NCBI GenBank assembly: GCA_028583415.1
Contig: CM053267.1
Coordinates: forward strand, 39,415,834 to 39,479,833
Source of the DNA: Protea cynaroides
Taxonomy: Eukaryota > Streptophyta > Magnoliopsida > Proteales > Proteaceae
DNA: 64,000 nt
Direction: 5' to 3'
How positions within the stretch are numbered: position 1 is the first letter of the stretch; each line of letters starts with the position of its first letter. The translations under genes were made by a program, and so were the position numbers. Shown in pieces: positions 47,201 to 59,461 of this stretch. Under the pieces are notes generated by a model that was given only the letters and a program-made list of their open reading frames with translations, was not told the DNA's origin and searched no databases.

Positions 47201-50200
47201 TCTCTCTCCCTTCCTACTTCTTTCTTCTTTATTTCCTCCCCTGTTCTGGGCGGTAGAAACAGCCCAACCGAAATACATCGATCTCTCTCCTCTCTTCCAA
47301 TCACCCTCAAGTTCTGGTTGAGACCTTCCTTCTCATAAACAACCCAATCCCCCATAGTTTTACCCCATATAAGTTCTATTTTCCTGGGATTGACAACCAG
47401 TTTCAGATCTGGTTTCAGTTTGACTGTATTAGATTGATTTCAGGGAATTTTTATTCTCTAATATGGCCCCCCTTATTTGATGCAAGGTTAGTTGGGTTCG
47501 ATTGGTGGAGGCGTTCCGACCAAGAAACCCAAACCTAATTACCGCCTGCTGCTATTCTACCTATTCTATTTCATGAACCAAGGTTGAAGACAACCTCAGC
47601 CACGTCAATCTTTTAAGCTTGTCCTTCATTATTGAATTCCAACTTTACCCCTGAGTTTTAAGTTATTCCCATCCCCTATGATTGCTTCCAAGTTTAGCCC
47701 TCACATTTAATTCTAATTCCAGTTATATCCTAAGGCCCTGTTTGGCTATCACATGGTCTCACATCATTGCTGAAATTACAGTTTTGCCTTTATTCCTTTA
47801 AGTTGGGATACTCAGTATGTGGGTGGGCCATTAGTGGACCAATTAGGGTTTTCCAGCCCGAGTCCCGCATCAATCTGCCATGTCATATTCCATCCTTGGC
47901 TTCTAGAGAAGCAAAAAGTTCACCTGCGAATCAAGGGGCATCATGTATTTAAATTTCATAAAGGGCAGGATTGGATGACCAAGGGGAATCCCTATATGTA
48001 TGTACTGTTTCTCTTATTCAAAGCCGAAGAATTTTGTAGTTTTCCAGCAATATTTAGAACTTGCCTGGGTGAAGTGTGATTGTTTAACTTGTGATTCCTT
48101 GAACAATAGATGCAATTGTCTACATTCTTTTTCACTCTTCTCTGAAATTTCTACAATTTCTTTCAAATACCTAGCTGCTCTACCCTCATTCACACCAATC
48201 ACCTCAGCCAAGTAGCAATGGCATCTCAGAGTCAGTTCCCAATCATAGGCTACGGCTATATGGGACCCTAATCTCCATTTTCCCAAGCTTGGAGATTTCT
48301 ATATTTCACTTTAAAACCACCATAAAACCTCTCTATCCAGCTGCACCTCATAAATTAAACCCCATTACAAAAACTTTCGACTCCTTCGACCAATTCAAAT
48401 CCTAACCCCTAACTTATTATGAAGCTTGGATAACCATTAATTAAGTCCTAAAACAAGCAAATCACTAAAGAATTTGCAGATCTCTCAATTGTATGACAAA
48501 TAATTACTACAAGAACATACAGGCATTATCAAACATTGCACTAAACAAAGTAGAACTTCCAGTAGATAATTTAACGATAATAAAAAGGAATTAGAAGCTG
48601 GATTGAGAAATGCATTGCCAGAGAAAATTCAGATAGCAAACATTAGGAAACTGAGAATAGTAACTTTCCATCTTCACTGTCACCCATAGTCATTGCAATC
48701 AGAGTTTTGTTAACAGAAAAGAAAGAAAGCATTGATAGCATACCATTACCCACAAGCTCTCAGCTTCTGAAATGGAAAATTTTGTCAAAACATTTCTCAG
48801 GACCTCAAAGATAGAACGCAGGTCATCTTTACTTGGAGCAGCAGATTTCCTTGTAATCCATCTCATCTCTATTGAAATCCTTAAAACCCATACTTTCACT
48901 GACCCAGAAAGCTTTCCATCACATAGCTTTTCTGCTAGCTTCCTGGCTTCTTCTAGTCTCCCAAGTTGTAGGTAGAAAGAGATATATTGGTATCCAAGAT
49001 CCTCGGTCATGAGTCCCATTGTTTCAGCATTTTCATATGTCCTCAACAGATAAGATATGAATTCTACCTCACGAGAAGTACTAGGAAACCATAAATCTTG
49101 GGAATCTTTTCTTTCAGGAGCTATTATATCCATTAAAAATTTTGCATACAGGGAAAACATCCCTGCAGAAGGCACAACTTTCAAGGCTTCCTCGTAAATC
49201 TAGACACAGACAAAGCATGTGAAGCAGAATTAGAATTAGAAGTATATGGAAGCAGAGAAAGAAAGTCACTTCGCCACTCATATATTAACTTATTAGCATG
49301 CTGAATTTTGCAAAGTTTTCAGAGGCGGTCAGGAGGTAGATATCAAATACAAAATGCCAACTAGATACTAAGAGATTCCATATAAAGTCAAATTAGTATT
49401 CAAAAATCATATTACATACACTAAGCCCTGAATAAACATTTAAGCATGTTCTTACATAGTCACATTGTCTACTCCATCACAAACATGCGGATTAGGAATC
49501 ACATAAGCTACTTCAGAATTAATGGAAATAAGCTGACATTCTGCAACTGTAATCTTAGAAGCTGAGATATGAACCACATTCTATGAAAAAAGAAATGCGT
49601 CTAGTTTTATCAAACAGAATATGAAAGATTTCAAACATTATATATAAAATCAACATCAACATTAGGCAATAATAAAGGGATTGCTGTTCCATGAGCAGAA
49701 AGAAATATCAGAAAATACAAAGAATAAGTTTTACCTGATTCAAATTCTTACAGAACTTGTTTTCTGGCCTCAAATCCTGCCTCACAAGGGCAGGTCGTGA
49801 CAGACTGCTATCATAAATCAAAGAAATTTAATACTCACAATGGCTATGTTTATTATTTGATGAAAGCAAAATAAAACGATAACAAAAATGCAAACAGGGC
49901 ATATATATGACGAATGAAAACCATAGCTTATTCACTCAACCAGTTGAGGATACAGAAAACATTAGCTTAGCATACACCAATCAACTTCAATTCGAATTGA
50001 AGATAACAAATTGGGGTAATAAAATGTTCATAAGATTACATTGGAATTTCATTAACAATTTGACATAAACCAGAAATGAAAAATCATGCAGAAAATCCTA
50101 CTCTCAGCATTTCACTCAAATCACTTAAGGATTACACCCCACTTTTCTTCTGTCTTTCTCCTCACTCTCCTATCCCCTATGTTTATAAATTTCCATCCCT

Positions 50201-51741
50201 TTTGAGTAAAGGTCGCCTTCCCTTAGCCTTCCAGCTACAGGAATGGTATCCTTCTTGTGATATTGCACTTACAGAAACATGTTCATAGCATATAATAAGC
50301 TCTTCAAACATTTCTCTCATCTGCAAGCTTCCCAATTGGTTCAACATTATCGCTTACCTACTCCACTCCTGCCAACTTGCTATGGGCTTTTGGATTAAAT
50401 TTGCCATCGATATCCACAGATATCCTTTTGTAAATTTTTTTTGAAGAAAAAACAAACACAAGAAAATCTGGTGTACTGGCAGTTGGATCCAGACTTGTTT
50501 CTTCTCAGTTGGTCCATTTACATTTAAGATCTCAAAGCAATTGAGTCTGGGTAGGAGAACCACATGACAATCAAGTCTAGGTAGAGAAACCACTCTTGAG
50601 ATTGTTTCTTAGTGGTTTTGGAAATAAAAGATATCAGGTTCAATTTTTTATTTCTTTCCAACAACCAATATTAAAAGGTCTGATTCTGATGCCCGAGAAG
50701 ACAGCTCTTTTACGTTTCTATTTCTGTCGAGAGTTTTATTTTTGTACAGGAAATTCTACACTAAACCCTCCCCCTATCACCTTTGATAGCTTAATATGTT
50801 CATATCCAAGACATCTCCCTCCTTCATCATTAGGCACCAGCATGCAATTTATTTGTAGTAATGAGGTTTGATGTTTTCTGACATAATACTTAAAATGGTT
50901 AATTATTTCCTTTCTGAAACTAGGGACTGAACTTTTGTGTGCACTACTTATCTGATGAGAATCAGACCAAGATGAAACTCATAAAAAAAGGAGAAAATAG
51001 AAAAGAAAGGATGTCAAAACTCCTAGTCGTTTAGAAGCTGGGATAAGTTTGTTCCTATTTAGGAGTTATTCTGGATAAGTCTAAACCAGTCCTAATAAAA
51101 TAATCCAGTCCAAGTCTCAGGCAAAGAAGAGTCAAAAGTAATTAATGCATGTGTAGGAAACATGAGAAGCATTAACTAGTTACTGAAGTTGTAGTGTCTT
51201 AGAATATATTATTTTTCAGTCAACAAGTCAGTTTCATTTATGGTTGTGTAAGTCATTAAAAAATGTATAGTTTGTTAAATAGTAAGAGTGTCTAGACCTT
51301 AAGTGAGTCACAATGGGGGCCTAGAACCCTCCCAGCCAGTCTATAAAAGGGGCTGCCTATAACCATTTTGGAGTCAGTTGAATGGAATATTTCTCATGTT
51401 GCTACTGTTAATCCTAGTACTTGAAGGTGCCTATTCCTTCAATAATATCGGATTGGACCTTGAAGGTGGCTATTCCTTCAATAATATGGATTGAACCTTG
51501 AACCAAAGCCTGTACAAGGAGGTGGACTCCGTGCATCCTCACCCCATTTCATATCCAATCCACTTCCAATCCCCATATTACCATCCAAACACCCTAATGA
51601 CCCTATCCATACACCACAGTCCTATTATTTCCACCTATCTCAGGCGCTGCTTGGCCTGGGCTACATATTATCGTAGTGACAGTGCTTTGGGTCTTTCTTG
51701 GCACAATGTCTTCTGTAATATGATCATGTTACGTTATCACT

Positions 51742-51781
<40 letters not shown>

Positions 51782-54046
51782 GTGAATACGCATCACTGAA
51801 TATTTTGTTCCAAAACAAGTGATATAATGGAATATTTGTCATTTCCTGGGAAGTACTTTGATTATGTCACAGCACACTGTTGTAAGACAGTGCTTTCATA
51901 TCAGATTCCTCCTCCACATAATAATGAAATTCTCCAATGTTTCATAATAGCTCCCTGATTACCAATAACAGCTATAAGTGTTTTTACACAAAGCCCTAAT
52001 CGACGGTATACATGTATCAACATTTAGGAGCTAAAACAATCTAACAGCCAACTGGGAGATAACTTTCTCTCTCTGGTCCCCCCGTCCCCACCGTTCCCCC
52101 CCTGTTCTTTTGGTTGGAGAAGTGATAATTAAAGGATAAAACACCCCCAACAAATTACAAGAAAGTGAAAGATCCATGAAAATACAAAAGCAATGTAGAG
52201 AGAAAGAAAGAGAGAGCAAAAACTAACAACTACATTTAGATGTCACTAGCAACTGTACAAATGTAAACAGTTTTTACAAAGAAGGTTTCATCAGTACAAA
52301 AGAATGATACCTCAACAGCCTTATTCAACTGAGAGATAGTAGCTCCTTTGCTCAAGCCTCTTGCATTAGCAGAATTACTGATTTGAAGCCTCGCAAGCCA
52401 GTCCCAATATTCTGGCTCATTTGAGAAATCTCTCTTCATGCTGCCCATTATCTCTTCCTTCAGTTCTTCTGAATGCTGCAAATTTGTTACATCTAGTATC
52501 TCTAAAAACTGCTTTCGCAAACTAATACTTGATGGAAGACCCTCAATTGCCTTACTGTAGATAGTTTGAAGCAAAATTGAACCTTTCACACCAAATACAT
52601 CTTCTTTCTTTTCTAACTCCCCATCTTGGACATCTGGACCATCCGCATTCTCTCTTTCTTCATTAAAGGCCATAAATAAATCCTTGTTTTCATCTCTCCA
52701 CTGCTCTTCATCAGCATTTCCACGAACTTGAGCCAGGGTCCCCTTTTCTTCTCCCAGAGCAGCCTTTCGAGCAGTTAACTTATTAAGATATGTAAGCTCC
52801 ATACGGAGATACTCTACCCAAAGATCTTCTGAAGTTGGGCATGCTCTCAATCCACTATGCATGAGAGCGCGAGCAGCCGCAACATTTAAGTTGTGGTCGA
52901 ACTCCCAAGCTGCAGCATATATCCATAGCCCTGGCACCTTTGGGTGGAACCTAAGTACCTGAGCCAGAACCTGCAAAAAAGTTTCAAAACATTTCAAATG
53001 CATTTAGAATGGATCATAACTTATTTTAAGAACAGCCTTAGGCATAAACAACTAAACAACACAAAAAAAAAAGGCAGAAAATAGTTGCTTGCTGGAAAAA
53101 AAAATCCAATATGTTTAATTGCATATAAATATCATACACTTATGGTGCATTAAGGGAATTGTTACAACATGTTATCACCTGTTCTGAGGTTTAGCACAAT
53201 CGACCAAAAGTTTATTGATGATTTTACAAGGCAGAAATTAAAGTGACTTATAGCCTGGCGAAGAATCACATTCCTCAATAAATGAATTTTTTTCCCCTGA
53301 ATTGAGAAAGGATTCGTTGTAAAGTCCAATTTGATTTCAACAGCAATAAGTCAATCAGTGGCAAATAACTGATGCAACACCACTAAAATACAGAAAACCA
53401 AGCACCAACATAATACTATCACAGAACTATAAAATAAACCGTGCAGATGTATATCACTCCATCCGAGAACAAAGGAATCTGCCCATATCCCAGTTAGAAA
53501 AATAAAACCATTATTTACCAACAAACTTCAAGAAGACCAACACCACCACCCCCCCCCCAAAAAAAAAAAAAAAAAAAAAAAAGGCAAACAAGTAAAAGAT
53601 TAATACAGGACATCAAAGACAATGAGAATGGCCCCGATTACCTGCTTCATCCTTCCATGACCTTGTTCGCGACAAAACTCAAGATACCGAAACCAGAGAT
53701 CGATGTCGCCTTTAAATCTCATTACGGCAAGACGGTAAATCTCCACAATCCTGGACACGCCGGCGAAATCAGAGACAGACTTCCTCGTCCTCTTTTTGCC
53801 CTTTGCCTTCAATTGTCGAACGACTGACTTCTTGCGAAGTCGACGGAGCGAATCAAGTTGCTTCTCGTACTCAATGTAAGCTAAGTAATCTTGCTTGAGC
53901 GGGCTCGGACGCTTCAGTCGGTACTCGAAGTTCCTTCTCTTCTTTACAATCTCTGCAATTTCTTGGCGGGTGAAGAAACCTCTGCGTTCTAGGTCGTCGA
54001 ACTCGTCGACCATGCGCTCAAGCCTATACTGAACCACGTCCGCCAT
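44229..54046 (-). CDS. UTP6: U3 small nucleolar RNA-associated protein 6 homologue (UTP6), 6 exons
   Basis: UTP6 is a HAT-repeat subunit of the SSU processome (U3 snoRNP), needed for pre-18S rRNA cleavage in the nucleolus. Exons in reading order: 54046-53642, 52970-52311, 49199-48744, 45882-45710, 44964-44781, 44318-44229. Borders are GT-AG and the frame closes at 655 residues, the usual size. The N-terminal U3-associated domain (residues 1-90) reads MADVVQYRLERMVDEFDDLE, RRGFFTRQEIAEIVKKRRNF and YRLKRPSPLKQDYLAYIEYE. HAT-type helices follow: FAGVSRIVEIYRLAV, GDIDLWFRYLEFC, HPKVPGLWIYAAAWEFD, TSEDLWVEYLRMEL, EPEYWDWLARLQI, IYEEALKVVPSAGMFSLYAK, LAIYKNCIELE and LGLWRDFYSMEIK. The acidic stretch around residues 240-265 is typical. 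Introns 2 (3.1 kb) and 3 (2.9 kb) contain repeat-derived sequence. Assignment is firm. Confidence 0.93.
46841..47353 (+). repeat. 255-bp tandem duplication in UTP6 intron 3
   Basis: The unit begins TTGAACATTGAATAAAAC and runs through a pyrimidine-rich tract. It occurs twice in a row (from 46841 and from 47096) with very few differences, so the duplication looks recent. The mirror ORFs on both strands (46834-47355) arise from it. The preceding 46,622-46,840 resembles the end of a short LTR. Confidence 0.85.
50950..51480 (+). mobile_element. LTR-like remnant in UTP6 intron 2
   Basis: It contains a TATA-type AGTCTATAAAAGGGGCTG near 51,340, repeated CTATTCCTTCAATAATAT further on, and LTR-like A/T-rich upstream sequence. 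No gag/pol or target duplication was identified. Weak. Confidence 0.3.
51745..51778 (+). repeat. Poly(T) tract in UTP6 intron 2
   Basis: A run of 34 T (poly(A) on the gene strand), possibly the tail of a minus-strand retroposon. No flanking duplication was confirmed. Confidence 0.8.
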
Positions 54047-54990
54047 TTTCGATTGCTAGAAGAATATTTTTGTCGTTACTCTTGGTCTTTCTAGATTCAA
54101 TAGATAATAATTAGGAGCTTAGGAGCTCAGAAAGACGGGGAGATTCAAATGCAACCTTTCGCTTCGATTCGCTGGCTCTCAAGCTTGAAGTTTAGGTTCA
54201 GGATTCGGCACAGGAGACAGGAGACTGAAGGTAAGGTTTGCCGCCATGGGAGAAACACATCACATTATATATAGCGATCGGGTTTAAGTTAGGGATGTAA
54301 ACGGATGCAAATTCGATTTCTTCCAAACGCTTGTTAGGCACCGTTTGGTAACTCTCCCAGAGAATACTTCTTGTGTGCCAAAAATAATCAAAGAATGTTT
54401 TCGCAAATTTGGTCCGTTTTTTCGTTCTCAAAGAACGAACCGGATGAAAACTTGATCTCAGAACAAAAATTTCAGAACATATCAAACCATGTTCTGGAAC
54501 GGTTTTGGAAAGACTAAAACCAAAAAACTGTGCCCGAAAATAGAACTCTTCCCATGAAAAAGCTCTCTCTTCTACATCTGTGAAAAACGCTCTCACTGTT
54601 CTCTAAGTGCGAACCTTCTTCAAGCTCTCTCTGCACACAGCGTACCGTCGTTCTTCCTCTTCGTCCCGTGGCTGCGAAACCTTCTGTGGAGGTATGTTCT
54701 CTCTCTCTCTCTCGTTCGATTTCTGGTAGGGTTTTCAAAATCTCAAGGTTCTACTCCTTTCCAGTTTAGGGTTTCGTCTTACCTCTGAGTGCTGAGTGCT
54801 CGATCGTGGCTGCAATCACTTGTTGGTTCCCCCGCCATCTCTGTCTTTCCTGTGATCGATTGTTCCAATTTTTTCTAGGTATGTCTACGAACTTTAAACC
54901 CTAACATTTTGAATAATCATCACCTCCTCTTTGTTTTCTCTTGTTTTCCTCTGTTGTGTTTCTTTTTGGTGAGTATGTTAAATGGGGATT
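54047..54990. other. UTP6 promoter side and a possible plus-strand leader
   Basis: Upstream of the UTP6 ATG lies about 150 bp of leader, then repeat-like sequence (54,280-54,510). From about 54,600 a CT-rich, GC-richer plus-strand stretch ends at donor-like GGAG/GTATGTTC (about 54,691) and resembles a 5' UTR exon. No coding exon follows within 3 kb, so a transcript is only suspected. Confidence 0.35.
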
Positions 54991-55054
54991 ATTCTGAGTT
55001 TTGCAGCATCTTCTGCAGGTTCTGAGTTGCAAAAGATGCTGCAAAACTCAGAAT
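54991..55054. repeat. Perfect 22-bp inverted repeat with 20-bp loop
   Basis: The arm ATTCTGAGTTTTGCAGCATC plus TT at 54991-55012 returns as its exact complement at 55033-55054. As RNA it would form an unbroken 22-bp stem. Confidence 0.85.
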
Positions 55055-56330
55055 ATAATTTTCCATGTCTGTCTATAGTTGAATGGTTAATTTTAGAGTT
55101 TCATGGGAGTTACTTGTACATTTAATTTGGATCTCAGATAGGATCTACCAAACCCTATCTGTTACGGGAAAAGGGCATTTCTTGTTTGGGATTGACATTG
55201 GCTATATTATATTAAATGTTTGAATTTTTTTTTTCTATTGCAATGTTATTACCATCTTCAATGGGGTCCGGATGAACTCTGTTTTTTTCTGCAGCTGTTC
55301 ATAGTCATAAGGGTGTTTTTGAATTGGGGATTTCATGGTTTGGGTTCAAAATATAAAATGCCTTTTAGATGAAGAACTATCAACCATTTTAGGCTTTTTC
55401 TTGATGTTTCTGCTGACATTGTGTTTTCAGACGCCACATTATATTTCTTCTTGGTGCTTATTTTCATTTGATTTGTAATTGCTTGAATTTCACTCCGTAT
55501 TTGGAGTTTAACAGAAAATATTTTTACATTGCAGTGATTTATTTCTTCTAAATAACATTTGAGGAAGTATTTTTCATGTTTTCCTATGCTTTCAACTGGT
55601 CAGATAGAGATTGGGGAAAAAATAGAAATTGGAGTGGGGAGATGCTCTTGGCTCTACATAGGATGTTCTATTCCACTAGTACATGATGGAGCTCGAGTAG
55701 GGGGCGGCCGCCCCGGGGGGGGGGGGGGGTAAGGGGGTTATTAATTTTGGAGTTTGGCTCATTCAAAAGCAAATAGTTGTAAAAATTGTAAAATTTCTTT
55801 CTGTTTTTTTTTTTTCCTGCAATTGTTCATAATCTTAAGGGCAAAACTAACTCCTAAGTTGGCAATATTTTGTTAGTATTGTCTGGACAGGGCAAAACTA
55901 ATTCCTAATGAATCTTTATATTTGATTCAAGCCACGTGTTTCTAACACCTGGTTTATTTGTTTTGGAACTCCATGTAAAATCTATTCCTTATGTAAAGTT
56001 CTCTTGTGACTTCTTTTCTTCATTATTTGCACTTCAGCTTTTGTTCTTCGAACTCTTTGGCTGTGAGTGAAAGCCTTATTCTGTAATTTCATTTTGAAGG
56101 AAGTTTATCATTAGCTCTAGCCTTGAAGTATTTCAAATTAACCTCACTTCTTATAGAGTTAGGTAGGTTTGTCACCACTATCCTGTGTCTCAGAAATTAG
56201 TACAGGTTGAACTATTGAAGGAACAAATAAGTTATGAGAATGTGATGTTAATAAGTTTTACCCATAGAATGTTGGTAATCTGATTTCTGTTTATGGACTA
56301 TCATATAGTACATGAAATTCGTGAAACAAG
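55055..56330. other. Intergenic with a GC-rich cluster
   Basis: No gene was recognised. At 55689-55729 an abrupt GC patch contains GAGCTC, CTCGAG, GCGGCCGC and CCCGGG followed by 15 G, unlike the A/T-rich surroundings. Confidence 0.5.
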
Positions 56331-57341
56331 TGCAACTGGGCCGGGTTTTGACTATTTAAACTTAACCCTACCCAGCCAACCCTGTTAGGGTCAGAAAATA
56401 TACAACCCTAACCTTGACCCTGGCAGGGTTGGGCCGGGTTTTGACTATTTAAACTTAACCCTACCCGGCCAACCCTGTTAGGGTCAGAAAATATACAACC
56501 CTAACCTTGACCCTGGCAGGGTTGGGCCTAACCCTAACCTGCCCTGATTGACCCTGACAGGACCGGGTTGGATCGGGTTAACCCTGATTAACACTGATTT
56601 AGGAGGTAAAAAGAGAAAAAAAGATCCCCGTAGGTAAAAAGAGAAAAAAAAAGAGGATAAACGATATCAATCATACAATTCATTTAAAACCCATTTGATC
56701 TTAGCTCAAATCGAAATCTCCTATCGATCATTAAACATGTTTTTGATTGTCCATTACAACACTCATGGGAATCATAATTCTCTACTGATGAAAATATGAA
56801 CAAAATATGAAAAAGATTGGTAGTCAAAACAGAGGGGAACTTTAAAAGATCAACAAATAAAATAGCAACAACAAAAATCAAACAACATACTCAATCCGTT
56901 AAAAGAACAACAGAAAGATTGAAAACACATAACTCAAAACAAAGTAAAATCTCTTTACAGTTTTCTAATAGATCACCAAATGAAGTTGAAACAATAACAA
57001 TCAAACTATAAAAAACATTTAACTCAAAATAGGGAAAACTCCTTAGGAGATTTTGATTCTCACCTAATCTTTTTCGACAGTCGATTCTCAGTCTCTTAGA
57101 CAATGTCTCAATGCCTCTTAGAGTCGGCAACGCTTCCCAGAGTATATTCATATATATACAGGGTCAGGCCTGGCCGGGCTCAACCCTGAGGGTCAATCCT
57201 AACCCAAACCAACCCTGCCAGGGTTGATAAAAAATTAAGCCCTAACCCAGCCCTGTCAGGGTTCGGGCCGGGTTTAACCCTGCCAAGCTTCAGGGCGGGC
57301 CTGGGCGGGTTAGGATCGTCAGGGTAAAACTTGCACCCCTA
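56331..57341. mobile_element. Degenerate hAT-like element with internal 93-bp duplication
   Basis: The right end CTTGCACCCCTA is, reversed, TAGGGGTGCAAG, a common plant hAT terminus. The left end is a decayed AAGTGCAACTGGG. GAAACAA lies at both flanks, fitting an 8-bp target copy with decay. Both subterminal regions are full of CCCTAACC/GGGTTGGGCC-type motifs. A 93-bp unit (56338-56430) is repeated at 56431-56523. The interior (56,590-57,160) is A/T-rich without transposase. Confidence 0.45.
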
Positions 57342-57977
57342 GAAACAATACTCAAGTTGATTCAGGATTTCAATCTAATTGGGAGCAAAAATCATACCAA
57401 GTAGTACGATTTCATGAATTGAGTGCAAAAATCATACCAAGTTGTATGATCTGATGAAATTGGAACCAAATGGTTCTCAAGTCATATGTTTCTACAAGTG
57501 TAAGCTCCCGACTTTGATCCCAAATCATAATGATTAACGGTTCCGTTTGAGGAAAGGAAAAAGAATAAGGCATTTAAACAGTAAGACATGGTAGAGAATT
57601 CCCACTAATTGATAAAAATATCTTAAATACAAAGTGCTGTAAAAGCAAACTGTTTTATTTTTATTTTGATGGAATAGGAGGAAAAACAAACATGTTGAAC
57701 AAGAGTAGAGTTTTCATGATTCTGTCCTCCTAATACGGCAAGGAAGATGGATTATTTTTATCTAAAGAAGATACAGTGACAGTGATAGAAGAAAAGAATG
57801 AACTTAAGATAAAAGAGTAAGAACAAACTCTTTTACTATGTAAACGAGCTTCGATTGATTTTATCTCATTAGATCATTGCTTCATCTTAAACCATTATTT
57901 TCCATATTTTACTAGTCTAGTTCCAGAGAAGTGGCAATTAGCTAGTTTTTTCTTATAACAAGAGAAATCTATCATAG

Positions 57978-59441
57978 TAGAAACTTCTCTTTGCAGAATT
58001 GACTATGCCCAACAAAAAAAAAAAACCACAACACAAGTGACACCACTAGTTTTGCAGGTAATTATTAGAGAATGAAAATTATTAACTTACTAAGAACCAT
58101 GGTTTCCATCATCCCAGACAACTAGAAGATTTAATTAATTTTTAAAAAAAAAATTGCAACTGTTATCATCAAAAAAACAAATGAGTTGCAGAGTAGAAGA
58201 GCATAATTCCTTTCATTTGGAACCTAAGGGCATGCAGAAGAACACGAAAGATGAGAGAGAGGGGGGGAATACCTGATGTGATTTCCCAAACAGTAAGGCC
58301 AGATAACCACCAAATCTGTGATTACCAAAGCAGTAAAGCCGTAGAAGTTAGAATTATGTGATTAACGACGAAAATAAGTCACAAAAGAAATCGTTGGAGA
58401 GAACATGAGTCCAAACACGGAGACGAGGGAGAGAGAGAGAGCTCGAAAGTCGTACTTACAGAGATCAAAACCCGGGTTTCGAACAGAACAAAAGGAAAAC
58501 CTATATGCGTCTTATGTTGATTGAAAGAGAACACAGACTGGTACTAACAACTAGTACGGATGTCAATCAGGGATATAAACGGATCAGATTATCGAATCCT
58601 TTTACCAAATATCTTATCCAAATCCGATCCAAAATCCGTTTCAAATCCTAATTCGATTCGAATTGAATATTCGATTAAAAAACGAATCCGAAAACTCATA
58701 AGAGCTTCAGAGAGATGAAAAAGAACAATTACAGAAAGAATTTTGGATTCATTGTCCAGTTATAGTGGCTAGATATGTGGTGTGGGATGCTTCAAAACGT
58801 TCACGGTAAGGGAGTCAAACGGTTCGGTCCGGTTTCGAACCAGACTGAAACGGTGTCAGGTTTTACAAGCCCATACCAAAACTTGTCCATTAAGGGTTCG
58901 GGTTGGGGTGGGCTGCGTTGGACATAATCAACAGGCCAGTCCGGTGTTGGGTTGTTATTGGGCTGGGCTTATTAGATTGATTTTAGATTGGCTCAGTGCG
59001 GGCTAAGTTTATTAGGCTACCGTAGCATGTAGCTATTTTCGCACGACAATCATTTTTTGTGATATTTTTTATTTATATTTAATACAATTGTAAGTGGTTG
59101 AGTTTTGATTGATCTTAGGGGCATATAAGCATGGATAATGGATTGCATATTTGCATTTATCTGGTTAGAATCATTAGATTCTTAGTCAATTGGTTATTAT
59201 TTAAACAGCAAAAATAATCAGTTCGAACTAGATCTATCGGCCTTCTTACCGGTGTTCAGGTTGGGTATTATTAGTTCGAGCTAACTTGACCTTCTTAACG
59301 GGCCGGTTCAGTCTAGTTTCGGTCCAAGCTGAAATTATGTTGAGCTTTACATGCCCAGACCGAAACCTGTCCATTAAAGGCTCGGTTCGGGCTAGGTTTG
59401 GGTTATAGCGGGGCAACTCAATCCGTGCTATCGGGGTGGTT
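57978..59441. repeat. Left arm of large inverted repeat
   Basis: Reverse complement of 61850-63283. It includes gene-leader-like sequence (on the minus strand CCCGGGTTT...CTCTGTAAGTACG with CT-runs) and a hAT copy (58807-59441). It differs from the right arm by scattered substitutions and an extra block of about 45 bp near 58,270-58,330. Confidence 0.85.
58807..59441 (-). mobile_element. hAT element copy in left arm, one end lost
   Basis: It starts TAAGGGAGTC next to GTTCACGG, the complement of the target copy beside the right-arm element (CCGTGAAC at 62501-62508). The other terminus is missing: the match to 61836-62500 stops at about 59,441, just inside the expected end. Confidence 0.7.
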
Positions 59442-59461
59442 TCCATAATGCTCTGGTTTCT

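Noticed and set aside
46834..47355. 173-codon minus-strand ORF with a repeated sequence
   Set aside because: It is produced by the 255-bp tandem duplication of pyrimidine-rich intron DNA; no family resemblance.
49745..49806. Possible extra UTP6 exon (in-frame text ending CKNLNQ before a GT)
   Set aside because: Its start phase does not fit exon 2, which ends in phase 0, and the known UTP6 order joins AVE directly to the YEEAL exon at 49199.
54198..54738. 132- and 74-codon minus-strand ORFs upstream of UTP6
   Set aside because: No domain, overlap repeat-like and leader-like sequence; no splice path to UTP6 supported.
58270..58330. Short kinase-like reading (VWEITSG) in the left inverted-repeat arm
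   Set aside because: Only about 15 codons and absent from the right arm; too short to assign a gene.
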